From: Apostichopus japonicus
Lineage: Eukaryota > Echinodermata > Holothuroidea > Aspidochirotida > Stichopodidae
Reading direction: 5' to 3'
NCBI RefSeq assembly: GCF_037975245.1
Contig: NC_092568.1
Span: forward strand, 10,133,501 to 10,197,500
Length of the DNA: 64,000 bases
The notes under the pieces were generated by a model. The model searched no databases, was not told where the DNA came from, and saw nothing but the letters and a program-made list of their open reading frames with translations. Numbering within the stretch: the first letter of the stretch is position 1; each line of letters opens with the position of its first letter. A program made the position numbers and the translations under genes. Shown in pieces: positions 1-12,600 of this stretch.

Positions 1-2598
1 ATGTTTATTTGTTTGGACAGCACCACTTTTTGGTCAGCGCTACCAGTCCCATTTACCGCCAATCTATTCTACCAGCTCCGAAAATTGTTCACATTTCTCT
101 TTCTTTAATTAAACTGTTTGTAAACATTGATGAGACGTCTAACTAACGCGTGAGTAACGTAAGGATATGCACACTACTACTAGTCACAGCCACTATACTG
201 TTACGTCAGTCAGCAGGCTATGATGTCATACTTGACTGATTCATTCCACCAATCATGAATGCAATTATCTATCGTCTGCATACAACCGGTCAGACGACTA
301 GCGCAGCCTAACCGACACATGCAGGTCAAAATTGGAAGATTTCTTCTTGACCTATTTAATTATGCAATGCACCTGAAAATATTTTTACAAACTGTACTTT
401 GAACTAATTCAGTAACTATAAGAGCGAAAAGAAGAAAGAAAGAAAAAAAAGAAAGACAAATTCCAAGGTCAAAATTTGCGCCATTCACACCGTCAAATTG
501 AGATCGGTAATCTTGCTTTCTTCACTATTATTGGATTTGTAAATAACAAAGTCCATTAAAGGTTCTATATACTAGCTAAGACAGGTCAAATCGATAATTT
601 GGCAATAAGGTTATAAGATTTTTTTTTTTATCGTTCGACTCTGTCGCTGTGACCTGTACACATGTACATATGATAGATATTATGTAAACAACACAGGAAA
701 ACAATATCAACGTGTGTGTCTGTATGTGGCATTCTGAAGGGTATAAGCTATAAAACTTGACTTAGGCTGCATTTTCATTATTATGTTTACTGCGGTATTA
801 ATCTGTTTATCCGCTACTCCTGAAGTGGTACATGCATCAGTCACTCAACCAATTCCTGTACTAATGAAGAAGTGCGCGAGTTTTTCACCTGCCTTGCGTT
901 ATTGAAGGCCCGCGCGTTCTTAGTCAATCTGTAACCATGAGTGCCACTGGGGCGATACATGCGTTACTCATCCAATACCAGCGGGGTGGCGTTCTACATT
1001 AGAGAAGCTCCTCTTGTTGTTGTTGTTGTTGATCATGAACACCACTGATGTTATGTGTAATAATGTCTTGAGTTCGATGTTGTAATACTTTGCGAATAGT
1101 TACGTTGTGGCTACGGTGCTTATTCCGAGTAAGTTTGTTTCTGACATTTGTGAGATGTCTGTTGGCCAATCCCCATATAAAGAGGGAAAAGTCTACCCAT
1201 ATTATGCCGTGTTATGGTAGCTTAATATTTCCAGTTGTTTACACTAAGTCGTCAAACTAGTGTTGTCTAAAGCCACAAAGACGTTTTCACCAGGTGGAAG
1301 ATATACACATATTAAACTGGGTTACTTAAACGTCTTTTTATTCATGGAAGCTTCATTGTTTCTGTATATATCATGACCATAAATGTAATATTATTCCCAA
1401 ACGAGAGCCCATAGCCCAATAGCTGTGTGTCATAATGATTCATCTTCAGCTAATAACTATAACACTAAAGAATCTTGGGAGTCGAATATTTTGAAGACTT
1501 CCGATTTGAATGATTTGACACGAGACTCATAAAAGAATGAATATATGTCTAGACATCGTCAATATGTTTGGAAATGATCTGAACTTTTGGAAACAATTCC
1601 ATAACAGGGTGTCTAAGTATGGTTGAATTAAATATGGTCCCCAACTTTCACCGTAATCGGGTCCCGCCTGTAATCGCCCAGCAGACGACACGTTTGGCGC
1701 CCAATTTTACTAATCAACCATCTAGTTTGTCCGCCCAGCTTCCAAAATGTTTACGTAGTTACGTGCCATCATATATAGAGGGTTGAATATGGCAGAAAGG
1801 TGTCAAAAAAGAGATTTAGAAATCAGCAGGATGAACTCGGCTTGTTCTAGAGAACAAAGAAACCCATCGAGCACTTCATTGTAGATAATACCGATGACGT
1901 AGTAGGTATATATAGGCCTATATATGCATACATTGTAGCTGTGTGGGGCTCCCGTATGTCTGTGATGGGTTGCAAGTCACATTCATATGCGTCGAGATAC
2001 TTGCCCATTTGTAAACCTGTCTTTGATTTATTTCTTTTTTTTGATCATCATATTAAAATAAAAGAGCTGTCTTTCTGATTTATAAAGTACACTTTCATAC
2101 CTATTCATTTTCTAGCCGCAGTGCAATTGTCGGTTATTCTGTATGTACGCATGCTCAGATTTCTTTATATAGACCTATGAAGCATCCCTTAAACCTTTGC
2201 CCCATCGAAGTTGATCAGGAAACTTGGCGCAGTGTGGACTTGTTTTGATATATATTTATATATATACTTAACCTCCGTGTCTTTGTGAATAGCTAATTTT
2301 AATGCTGACGTTTTTTTTTAACTATACACGGATAACCATGCAATTACGTCATAATAAATTTCGTTAACGTCAGTAAAGTAATCATCTGCGTAATATAGTA
2401 GGTAAATATTGAGGCAATATTGCTTCAGTCTTTTGTGCAAATTTTGAGTCTGCTTATCACGGTGTTTAGGTAACTAACTAGTTGAAGTTAAGACTTTACA
2501 CTATAAGTAAATTAAGAAGCGACATTTGCTGAAATCTTCCTACGCACAAGTATTGTTAGCCGCTGTTCTTTACAGGTTTCTCTCCCTCCCTCTGTTTG
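1..2598. other. Non-coding, AT-rich stretch
   Basis: No exon, RNA gene or recognisable transposon was found on either strand. Reading frames are short and none resembles a known protein. The only low-complexity items seen are a (TTG)6 run and short A/T tracts. Confidence 0.6.
1014..1031. repeat. (TTG)6 microsatellite
   Basis: Six perfect TTG units in a row, in otherwise unannotated DNA. Confidence 0.9.
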
Positions 2599-2612
2599 GA
2601 TGCCGTTCACGA

Positions 2613-2626
2613 GGGGGGGGGGGGGG
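2613..2626. repeat. G14 homopolymer tract
   Basis: Fourteen consecutive G residues. Similar long G or C runs recur throughout the window (for example 8795-8809, 9155-9167 and 9833-9848) and look like a property of this genome. Confidence 0.9.
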
Positions 2627-4730
2627 TTTAGACTGCAAAAGAACAACCAGTTATTGTTAGCAAGTGTGGGAAGAGTTACAATTGAAGGATGTGCCTGGTT
2701 TAAACTCCCTGTTGTTCATGGTTCATCACGCGGTGGGTTGACAAAATGGAAGACTATGCAACACGTACGGGATAGGCTTATGCTTTCAGCTTCAATTGCG
2801 TAATGAGAAGAAGGAATGGCTTGTGTGTGTGTGGGTGGGGAGTGGGGGGGGAGGGGCTGGTCAACTTACTAAAATTAACGGAGTGATGTACCATGCAAAA
2901 TCTCATTTATCCAAATTATTCGCATTTCATTACAACAAATGTGTAGTGATGAAAGTGTCTTTCGAAGCGGAGAAGCGCGTTATAAATTAAACAAGATACT
3001 GTTACTTTAATTTTAAGTTATATATAAAGGGAATGACGAATGTTGTTTTCAACCTGCGTAACTAAGATTTGTCGGACAAAGAGTTATTTGAATGAACAAA
3101 GTTCCTAGTACACTATATAAGAGGCTAAAGTGGATGCGCTGGGCTTTCGATACAAGTTTTTTTGGCACTTTACACAGTAATAAGTTTGTTGACTCTGTAT
3201 GGGCGTTTCAGTTGGATCGTTTCCAAAAATATGACGCCAAACAAGTTTCAAATACGATGCTATGTTAAAACACAAGCAGAAAGAAAGAAAGAGCAAACGC
3301 ATGGAATTAAGGTTGGCTGTTGCTTGGGGTTTGTTCACGGTACTTGAATAATTACTGAAGACTTGGAGATTAATTAATGTCAAGTGCTTAGTTTAATTGA
3401 ATATGGGATACCTACGTAACCAATTACGGAAGTTGATTCCTTGTTCAAGTTTTACAAGGGGACTTTTTTTCCTCCGTATACGACTAAGAAATAATAGTCA
3501 TCAGAATTTAAGTTAGGAAATGACAAGAAGGAACGAACGATTATTAATCATGGTAAAGGGAAGAATATTCAGAGGGGTTTCGTTGACTCTTCTTTCGGAG
3601 TTGAGTTTACCGACATACAGACAGACAGACGGACAAATATACGTACAGAAAGACAGTAGCTGAGCCACACGATAGATTAACAACTCTATGTGTCCACATG
3701 GCTGCTCTCTCCCGCCTTCCAAATCGGGAAACTTCTGGCACTCTAAATCTTTCAAAGCTATTTTTTGAGAGAAAGCAAAAATGAGCAAGCTCAAATATTG
3801 GACTGAGTTTACTTAATTAGGCATGTTAATGGACTGATTAACTGCCTAAAAAGTATATAGAATCCTAAACTTAACTTCACAGAGTACCGAGGCTGACCCT
3901 CATAGCCCTTCCCTATATACAGCACTCCCTACCCCTATATCGTTTAGGACGTCATGAAATCATGTGAGTTGAATGAAACATTTGAATTGCACCAACCAAA
4001 AATTAGCAATTCGTCTTATATATATTTTTTTGTCTCCCATGTTGTATTACAGCCCTGTTAGTACAGTTCAGAGAACTTTGTATTGCGAAAATCACCGGTT
4101 CGAAAACCTTTCAAGTATAGCCAATAATTTAGTTGGTCTTTCAAAATTCGCCTGTTTTATGAGTTAAGTATATCAGATACTAGAGTAATGGTTTATTAAT
4201 AATGTATGAATCACTCATGATTAATCTTCTTGTTCTTCTTCGACTTCTTGGTTGTTTTGTATACTCCCGATATTTCTGGTTAACCGGAAATCTGTTGGGA
4301 AACGCTGATGTGTTCAATTCGTAAAACTGTCACCCAATCTTTTGCTGACTTTGCTAGTGTTTATATATTTCTTTGTGAAAGGCCTATAAACTAAGACAAA
4401 GAACAAGGAAGAAAGTTAGCAATAAACAGAATGATAAAGGAAATTGTGGGTAAACAAGTTTTTTTTTTCTTTTTTGAAGAACGAGAAGAGATTTGGCAGG
4501 TGAGATTGAAACATAAAGCTCTCAGTATTTTCAGAAATCCAGTGTTCTACCAACTACATGATTGTGTGAAGCGCGATACCGCAGCTTCACTGGCAAATTG
4601 AGATAGCATTCAGATTAGCTAAAGATCAGTTGGAGGAGCATACTGTAAATAAATCAGACTTGCTTGGTGACCCACAGATATGTTGTCCTAATTCAGCGAC
4701 CCGAAAGTCCCACGAGCCAGGATATTCCAT
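2627..4730. other. Non-coding stretch before the minisatellite
   Basis: Nothing recognisable on either strand. Open frames here are under 100 codons, low in complexity, and lack flanking splice signals or any known motif. Confidence 0.55.
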
Positions 4731-4940
4731 GACTCCCTGAGCCACGACCCACCAGACTCCCTGAGCCACCAGACTCCCTAATCCACCACCCACCAGACTC
4801 CCTTATCCACGACCCACCAGACTCCCTGAGCCACGACCCACCAGACTCCCGGATCCACCAGACTCCCTTATCCACAACCCACCAGACTCCCTGAGCCAAG
4901 ACCCACAAAGCTCCCTTATCCACGACCCACCAGACTCCCC
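4731..4940. repeat. Minisatellite, 24-bp unit with 17-bp variants
   Basis: Nine tandem units begin with GACTCCC and run to CCACCA. Seven units are 24 bp and two (the second and sixth) are 17 bp, having lost the same seven bases near the end of the unit. Position 4 of the variable core alternates between TGAG, TTAT, TAAT and GGAT. On the minus strand the array reads open as a Gly/Ser/Trp-rich repeat because 24 is a multiple of three. That frame changes at each 17-bp unit, so the open frame is a by-product of the array. Confidence 0.92.
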
Positions 4941-7900
4941 TACCCATTCCGTCTTTGAATCGATACTCCGAATACACGAAAGCCAGCTTGGACTATGTAC
5001 TTGATGTAACTTGACACAAAATCAGTTCCATCTCCGTCGACAAGCCCCGCAAACGTCAGGAAATGTCCCGAGACCTATGGAAACGTTTTTGTAACCCGTA
5101 GTTGAGTGCTGCAGGGGAAAAGGGTAATGGGTGAGGAGGGTTAGAGCGGATGAGGGATGGGTGGAGCGGGTGAGAAAACTTCAGAGGATTAATTGCTATT
5201 ATGTTAGGTGATTTAGACCACCTTGCAATGATTATTTTTCTGATTTTTCTTGAACATTATGATTGATTTTAGTGTAATAAATAATTGTCAACAAGGGGAG
5301 GGGGGGGGCGAGAAAAATATGCCTACTGAGAGAAAAGTAGGAATGATGACAGTAAGAAAACAGAACACGATTCAATTTCAATTTTAACGCTTTATTGTAA
5401 CGCAATAGGCATGAATCTGTCCATCTTAAATATTCAATAATTTTTACAAGATTTTCCAATAGTATTTGAATGAAAGGAAACAGAAAATATTCTTTTCTTA
5501 GAAAAAGGAAAAAAAAAAGAGGAAAAAAGACATTTTTGTTTTTTTCTTCAACTGAATCTTATATTCAACAATCTCATGTTCCTCAAAATGTTTTTTTGCT
5601 CTTCTTTTGTAAAATACTGAATGTGAGTTTTGGAAGAATAAAGTAAAAAGGAATTTTCCCTTAATAATCCTTAGGTCATTGCACAAGTAAAAAACTGACA
5701 TTTGTATCACAAAGCAGGGGAGTTGGAACTTTTATAACTTAGCACCACTTCTGGCTCATCATTCATACAAACAAACTAACAAGCAGACACACACATACAC
5801 ACACATGCAATATCACTCTACCAGACCATTTGCTTCACTTTCACATTTCGAATTCTTTCGTCTGACATTTCTGGTTGAAAGTTTGATGCATTTCTTGTTT
5901 TCATACACCCTAACTGGTCTCCTGAGCATATTTGTGACTATCAGTAGAAAGCCTCTCATTGGAAAAAAAACACAAAAAACGTCTAAGTCTAGTAGACTAA
6001 AGGTGAATAATAAGTTGGGTGCCACAGGGTGGGTGTTTCTGTATGGGGGGTGGGTTCAGAAATTCTAACGACTCCCCTTCACCCACTTTGTCAATCACAG
6101 AACTTTTACTCAAGGGTTTCTTCAAAATTAAGGTGGTGAATATTGTAACTGAAGTTAAAGTCTATATTGCAAATTTCAATTATATCATAATATTTGAGCC
6201 ACAAACTACATGCCAAATAGCCCATCCCCAATTTCATCCCATTCACCATCCCATCCCATTCATCCCATTTTCCACCCAATATACCCCCATTTGAATATTT
6301 TAAACCGGTAAAAAATAATCATGTAAATTTGGCAAGTCGTTTGCAAGAAAGAAAAGGTGCGATTGGAAAACCTATCCCATTTAGGTCTAGGGAGACCCAT
6401 CTCGGCTAGAAGTCACAAGGACGAAGGTTTCTTGTCTCATTGTCTTTTAGGTGCCACGTGAAAGCATATTTTGTTCTCTTTTTCCTTCTTTAAATCCTGA
6501 CAGCTATAACAAGTTAATGCCCAACAAATATCGATAATCAAAAATCTATCTTTCTTTTTTCTAGTTTCACGTTTCTCATGGATTCGTACACACCACCACT
6601 GGGAGCTGCACCACCATTTTAGGTGTCCCCAAGAAGAACTAAGTGTCAACTAACTCACCCCCCCCCCAATAAAAACGAAACCATCAATGTTTTTCCTTCA
6701 TCGTACCAAAAACTGCACGGTCAGGAAAAACAAAATGCAATTATGGTACAAACATCAGAAATGTGCTCAAACACGAAAATGAAAACTTTGATGATTAACT
6801 CATTAACTCATCTTGTAGGAACACGATTCTTAAATGTTCTTGACTAAATCCATCCGGTTTTGGATTACTGGGTTACCTAAAAGTGTGATAAAAATACAAC
6901 CCTGGGTCAGAGGGTAACACAGAGGTTACCTAATATTGCCATTTAGCATGACACCTGACATCCTTTACAACTTGAAACTGCATTGTTGGTCGTTGTCCTA
7001 TAAAGTGAGTCATTCATAGACGGCAAAAATGTTCCTTGAAGAAGCCGAACATCAATTCTCGATTTCCCCCACAAAATGTACTTATTGCCCGCTCTACCCT
7101 TAACTACATAATGCTTCCGCACCTTAATGCTCTCCCACACTTGACCTACATGAATATCCATAGAAATTTCTATACCTAGCATAAAGATATTTACATATAA
7201 TTAATCTTTAGAAGCTTTTTAAGTTATAATAATAATAATAATTATAAATAGGAATGAGTGGTGTCCTTAGTACATAATAAATACAACCAGTTTATATTAC
7301 ACTGTACATGAATATCCACACCTTACCCTAATCTCTCTCTCTCTCCCCAAACCCTCCTATCGCCATAGTTACCTCCTCTTACAACATCACTTTCCACACT
7401 AAATAACAATTGCAACATGAAAATGCACGAGTGAATATAATCCCAATGAATAAGTCATTTCTCTGTAACAGTGTTTCCAATAATGTTAGTTAAATCTTTT
7501 TATTTTCTATGTACTGAACCCAATGAATATTCATAGACAAAAAATCTTTACAACCAATTATATCTTATCTCTCTCACACACTTTAAAATTCATAATTGAA
7601 GAAAAAAGCTGAGGCCTTTTCACCACTTGAGTGTTTTTGTAAACAAATGTGGGTTTTTCACTCAATTTGAAAACTTCTGACCAGAAAACGGTCCAATACT
7701 AACTATAAAACTGTCTGCAGCCAATGAATGAATGAATGAATGATAAACAAGAGTAAATTCTCTTGTCCAAAAATAAATCATTCGACCGTATCATTCTGCA
7801 GATATCCAAATATCTACCAACTTGCCCAAGTTGACTAACATATATGTTCCATAGTGACCGTGAAGCCTAAGCTTTCCCTAAATAGCTACTCAGACGAAAG

Positions 7901-8060
7901 ACAGAACAATTCCCCCACCCCTTCGCCCTCCTCACTATACAGCTTATCCAATCCCTTATCTTCTCGTCCGACTATTATTTACCACACACAAGACTCCATA
8001 AATGTTCTCACAATATGCAGCCATCCACCGTTTGATCTCAAGGTTGTTCACCCGTCACCC

Positions 8061-8094
8061 ATATATGTATATATATATATATATAAATATATAT
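8061..8094. repeat. (TA)n microsatellite
   Basis: An alternating TA run interrupted by single G and A substitutions. Confidence 0.9.
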
Positions 8095-8794
8095 CAAAAC
8101 AAAACTGTTCATCAAAGGGAAACAAAAGAAATCTGCATGTACAAGCGAGGTGTTTCAAAATAAATGAAGAAATTTTGTTTTAAGTTTCAGTAATATTACA
8201 GGAAGTACTAGGTATCAGCAAACACAGTCTAATAATAAGGTACAAACTGTATCAAATGCGTCATCTTGGCTTTGGTGCTTTTCACAAAAAAAAAATTAAA
8301 TTAGGTACAAAGATTGATGATCAGACAACTTTAAATATTCTTTTGACTTCATTTCAGGATAAAACAAAGGACAAATAGATGATTCCATCTAAAAAAGAGG
8401 GGATGTAAAACTTGCAGGTGTCCAAAAATGTCTACGTTTTTCATATTTAAAACACAAATACTCTCTAGCATTGCGGTCAGTTATCCTTAGTCAAGACGCT
8501 GAAATATCGGTAAAAGATACCATGATTTATCTGGTGGAAAATATTTAAAGTTTCGTCATGCATCCATTAAATCGAGGGTTAGGCATCTTATTTTGGGGTC
8601 ATTCCCATGGATTGAGACGGATAAACTGCTACTCTCAATGACTTAAAAAATAAAATAAAAAGAACAAAAAAAAAACAGACAGAATCTCCTATAGGACTGA
8701 AAAATTCCTTTAAATTAATATTTGGCAACATCTGGCAAAATATTGCAGTTTTAACCTGGTTGGATAAAATTCAAACATCCCTTCCACTCCCCAA

Positions 8795-8809
8795 CCCCCC
8801 CCCCCCCCC
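8795..8809. repeat. C15 homopolymer tract
   Basis: Fifteen consecutive C residues; the minus strand is a G15 run. Confidence 0.88.
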
Positions 8810-9154
8810 AATACCCTGCTTCCCGAATACCTCTTTGTGAAAACATTTTTTTCTTTCTCATATAACAAGGACAGTACTATACATGGATAACCTGTCAGGG
8901 GTTCAATTGAGTGTTTCATCTCAAATATTTGGAACATACTCATTCATAAAAGTGGAATAAATAAGGCCATTTAACCCCAAAGATTTTTCTATTAGCTCTT
9001 AAAATGCGGGCTGAAGTTAAATTTCTCAGTCAACGTCTGCAATCCTTGTCACACGTACGACGTAAAAACCTCTCCGAGAACTGAAAAATGTCGTTTCCCC
9101 TGGGAGACAGAAATCAATACATAAAAGAGAGAGAATTAAAAAACAAAGAACAAA

Positions 9155-9176
9155 CCCCCCCCCCCCCAAAAAAAAA
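9155..9176. repeat. C13-A9 compound homopolymer
   Basis: Thirteen C residues pass directly into nine A residues. A similar C-run to A-run junction occurs near 38888-38910. Confidence 0.88.
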
Positions 9177-9832
9177 CCCATGAATATTCTGAAAAGGACA
9201 CTTTAGGCAAAATAATACTATTTTTTGAAGCAATGCTTTTGCATATATCACAGCCTTCATATAACATTTATGTACAAAAACACCACTCGATTTGTCTCTG
9301 TCAATCCTTACCGTCACATATTTTTTGTTTTTGTTTTTTTGGTGACAATTGTTTCAAAAGTTGATTTTTGTGTCCAAACTGTTAGAAACACATCTTGGTT
9401 CATACAGAGAGCAGTAATTTCATTTCGTGAAGGGTGCCAAAGGGGTGTATCTCCTAGGTTTATAAGCACTTTTGTACTTTCTAACACAAAAACAATATGT
9501 TCAAATGAAGTTAACTTAAAAAACTGATAGATCTCTTTGAAAATGCCCAAATTGCAGGAGTCCTTTGATAGAGAAAAAGCACATATAGTCCCAACCCACG
9601 TGGAGAAGGTAAAACGTAAATAAAACCATGATAGTCAAAGTTCACTTTACAGTAGTAGTAACCCAACCATGTAAGACGTCCAGGTGGAAAGTTACCATAC
9701 TATTATTGCAACACATCATTTGTCTTCCCCCCGCGCCCCCCACCCCATTTCACCAAATACACAGTCTTTTTTCTGGATATTTACTCCAGTATAACCAGCT
9801 CCACTCCTAGAGCTCTCAATTATCGCAAGATT

Positions 9833-9848
9833 GGGGGGGGGGGGGGGG
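9833..9848. repeat. G16 homopolymer tract
   Basis: Sixteen consecutive G residues, the longest G run seen in the window. Confidence 0.88.
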
Positions 9849-11206
9849 TTGGGGAGAAAGAGAGTTAAATACCAAGCCGCCTGTTCTCATGTTACTTTGT
9901 GTTTTGTTCATAATATCAGCCGCACTGTTAGGACTGCATATTGACACACTGTTGACATACACCTAGTAAACGTTTTGAGTTGAATACATATATCCATTTA
10001 AATCTTGTTTACACTTAACATCTCCCCCATCAAGCAGTCATTAATTAAAATCTATGGGTTAAAAGCTGTTATCCCATTTGCTCTGATATATAGTCTTAAT
10101 TGCTCTATTTTTTCAAAACAAAACTTCATTTACATTGTACTTTATAATCAAGAGGGCACACACACACCACACAGTCCCCAAAAATGGCAAGCTAACATAC
10201 AGAAATACAATACAAATTGTAGTCATATTTACTTCTAAGCACCAAACTTTCCTTTTCCAAACTTTTGCAGCACAGCTGATAAACCTTACTAAAAAGGGAG
10301 CCCCATTAGCAGATGTATGAATAACATTAATTTTCAATGCCGACAATGTAGGTCTCGGCGACCTTTGTCAAAAGTACTTGTCAACTCTTTGATGAAAACA
10401 ATGTGAAAACATACACAATTATAGCATCTGGAATGCTTTCATCTCCCCCCCCAAAGTAAAAACAAAGAAAAAAAACAACTTACATAAAACAAACAATTCT
10501 CCCCTTGGCAAGCAATTTGATGTGTTCAAATAAATCATAACACTCTTCATTTAATTACATCCAGGTTAAAAAGTAGGATACAATGTTTACTTTTAAAACG
10601 TCAAATCCAAAATCATGTCAGTTTTAAGGACTGTGAGCACTAAATGCGAGAGAGTTTTACTTTGGAAACTACTTCTGACAAATCTATATGTCTGGCCAAA
10701 TGGGGCTTTGGGTCACACAGTGTAGAAACCCCGGAAAGGAGTCCGTCCCTCTAGTGTTAAAAGAGGTCACTACTTGAGGTACCTCATCGAGTGACCATTA
10801 CTTTATGGTCGTTGCTAACCTCTAAGAGAAGCTCAACAACAGAGATGAAAAACCCACAGGTCCCACAATGAAGACAGAGCACCGAGAGTCTCTACGGGCC
10901 CGGGTCGGTTAATATCTCGTCAACGGTGATTTTTGCTTCGGGTGCTACGTACACTCGCACCACCGAATCCCACAAACCTGCAAGGGATACAATACAGTCT
11001 ACCTAATAATGATCTAAGACACCACAACTCTGCAAAACATCACCCTGTCACGGTGTGACTCTCCCATTTCTCGACTGGGTCTAATTATTTCCTACAAATA
11101 TATATGTATATCTATATATAGTTCTTCCCCTTCTGCCTAACAGTCCAGAACATGTTACATTCTATCTTCCAATCAATACTTCTACCTCTTCTCCATTGCG
11201 TGGTCG

Positions 11207-11212
11207 TTTATT
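11207..11212 (-). promoter_or_regulatory. Candidate poly(A) signal of the Bim-like gene
   Basis: TTTATT on the plus strand reads AATAAA on the minus strand. It is the first canonical signal after the Bim-like stop codon, about 810 bases downstream. Use is inferred; further copies exist at lower coordinates. Confidence 0.4.
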
Positions 11213-12020
11213 GCAGTTGTCAATTGGCGAAACATTTTTGAAAATGTACAAACAAAACAACTTTCAAAAGATATATATCCAAAAACATTTCTCTCTTTTT
11301 TAATTTGCTCTGTTGTATTTGGTTTCATTTCTCTTATTCGAAATGGCAGGAAAACTTTGCTTTGTAATACTTTTCTCGTTGCAGCCAAAAAACTCGTCTT
11401 TTCCCACAAAAAAGACTTTGGAAATAGAAGGAAAAAAGGAAACAAGAATGGTGAAAGAAAGTTTGAAACTATACAGATTTTTGTACATGTTGTTAAGTAC
11501 AGTACCTGAAACTCCTTTGTACAACGGTTCCACCGACCGAGATAGCTCTGACACTTGAACGGCATTTGTTTTGCTTTGAAGACTCTCTAGCGATAAAGTT
11601 CCATGATTTGCACGACCGAACGTGTACAGTGCGGTGAGAATTCACTCTTATAAATATGAGCTTCGGTTTTTTTGTATGGTACCCTGAGCTAGAAAAGGAG
11701 ACTTATTTACAAAAGCTGGTGAGGTGCGTTTTGGTTTCTCCTTTTTTTGATAACCTCTGATAATGGTGTAAAAAAAGCAGTCCAGTTCTTGGAAACCTCG
11801 GTCACTTCCAACGTAACACAAGCTGAAAGTCTTCACCCTCTTTCCGTTCAGGTTTTTAATCCACCCCCCGGCACGTGTGTGCCGCAAATTCGGCGAAGTT
11901 GCCTCCGTCACTCGGTTGACTTTCCTCAAATCACTCTGCGCGCTTCTTGCGAGGTCGTAGCGAGAGTGCCTGGCATCTTTTCGCAAGTATCAAAATAACC
12001 TGGAGTTTTTTGGCGATTCC
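11213..12020 (-). other. Probable 3' UTR of the Bim-like gene
   Basis: The stretch lies between the stop codon of the last Bim-like exon and the first canonical AATAAA on that strand. A 112-codon open frame inside it (near 11648-11986, minus strand) resembles no known protein and is taken as chance. Confidence 0.45.
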
Positions 12021-12146
12021 TCATAATCCGCCTCCAGATCCGATGGCGTTTGGCCGGTGATCTTGGTTCTGCCTCTCCTCTGCTCCCTGATCGCGATTCA
12101 ACAAGCCAACAAGACGTCTCAGGATTGAGTTGCTTCTCCCCCTCTG
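12021..12146 (-). CDS. BCL2L11: Bim-like BH3-only protein, last coding exon (exon 3, C-terminus)
   Basis: Third coding exon, joined to 12601-12809 and 27829-28450. The acceptor is excellent: a long pyrimidine tract ending in TTTTTAG just before 12146. Its phase 0 matches the phase 0 donor of the BH3 exon. It encodes 41 residues (278-318) and stops with TGA at 12023-12021. The start of the segment, SILRRLVGLLN, can form a short amphipathic helix. It is followed by a polar tail rich in Glu, Gln, Asn and Gly. In vertebrate BIM and BMF a separate last exon also follows the BH3 exon and carries the hydrophobic C-terminus. Here that hydrophobic part is short and the tail polar, so it looks more BMF-like and a transmembrane anchor is unlikely. 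The acceptor is a tandem NAGNAG (TAGCAG), so Gln278 may be optional. Confidence 0.75.
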   Translation of the reverse strand, partial: QRGRSNSILRRLVGLLNRDQGAEERQNQDHRPNAIGSGGGL

Positions 12147-12600
12147 CTAAAAAGAGAATTTAATAAGAGAAAAGATTAGCTATTAAAGTAGTGAGCAAAG
12201 TACAGAAGATTAAGGAATAACTTCTGCACAAAGCAATCTTTCTCTAAAACAACACATTCAATAATAGTTTGAATCATGAAACAATATTGAATGTTTTCAT
12301 AAGTAACTGTCTAAACAATCATGCTACTGAATGAACTGTTAATTTTTAAGTATTAATACCCTGCAAAGTCCACAAGGTAGGGACCTCATCATAAATTGTA
12401 AGAAAAAGTTTGTCGGACAATTTAATTTGGGGGGGGGAGGGAACAGACGGTAGGAAAAAAAAGTTGCCCCGAATGGAGGACGAAACTGCAGAAGTCACCA
12501 CCGAATGAGGCAAAATAAGATCATTTCCTTCCTTGCGACACATGGATACATTTAAAAAATTCCCAAACTAATAACTTAGTACAGGAAATGGAGACGGTAC
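12147..12600 (-). other. Intron 2 of the Bim-like gene
   Basis: A phase 0 intron directly after the BH3 exon. The donor reads CAG|GTACCG, which is weaker than consensus; the acceptor is strong. It contains a short G run near 12430 and nothing else recognisable. Confidence 0.7.

Larger units (their letters stand above)
4941..11206. other. Intergenic DNA beyond the Bim-like 3' end
   Basis: No host exon recognised. It holds low-complexity sequence: pyrimidine-rich strings near 6180-6290, a TA microsatellite, and several C and G runs. If the Bim-like transcript uses a site beyond the first poly(A) signal, part of this would be 3' UTR, as mammalian BIM mRNAs have long 3' UTRs. The sequence alone does not settle it. 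Confidence 0.5.

Noticed and set aside
4693-4977. 94-codon Gly/Ser/Trp-rich open frame on the minus strand
   Set aside because: It is the translation of a 24-bp minisatellite; 24 is a multiple of three, so the frame stays open by construction.
9314-9550. Overlapping plus and minus frames of 78-100 codons
   Set aside because: Low-complexity, mutually antisense, and with no domain content; probably chance in non-coding DNA.
11648-11986. 112-codon frame on the minus strand
   Set aside because: It lies directly past the Bim-like stop, in a probable 3' UTR, with no known motif or splice support.
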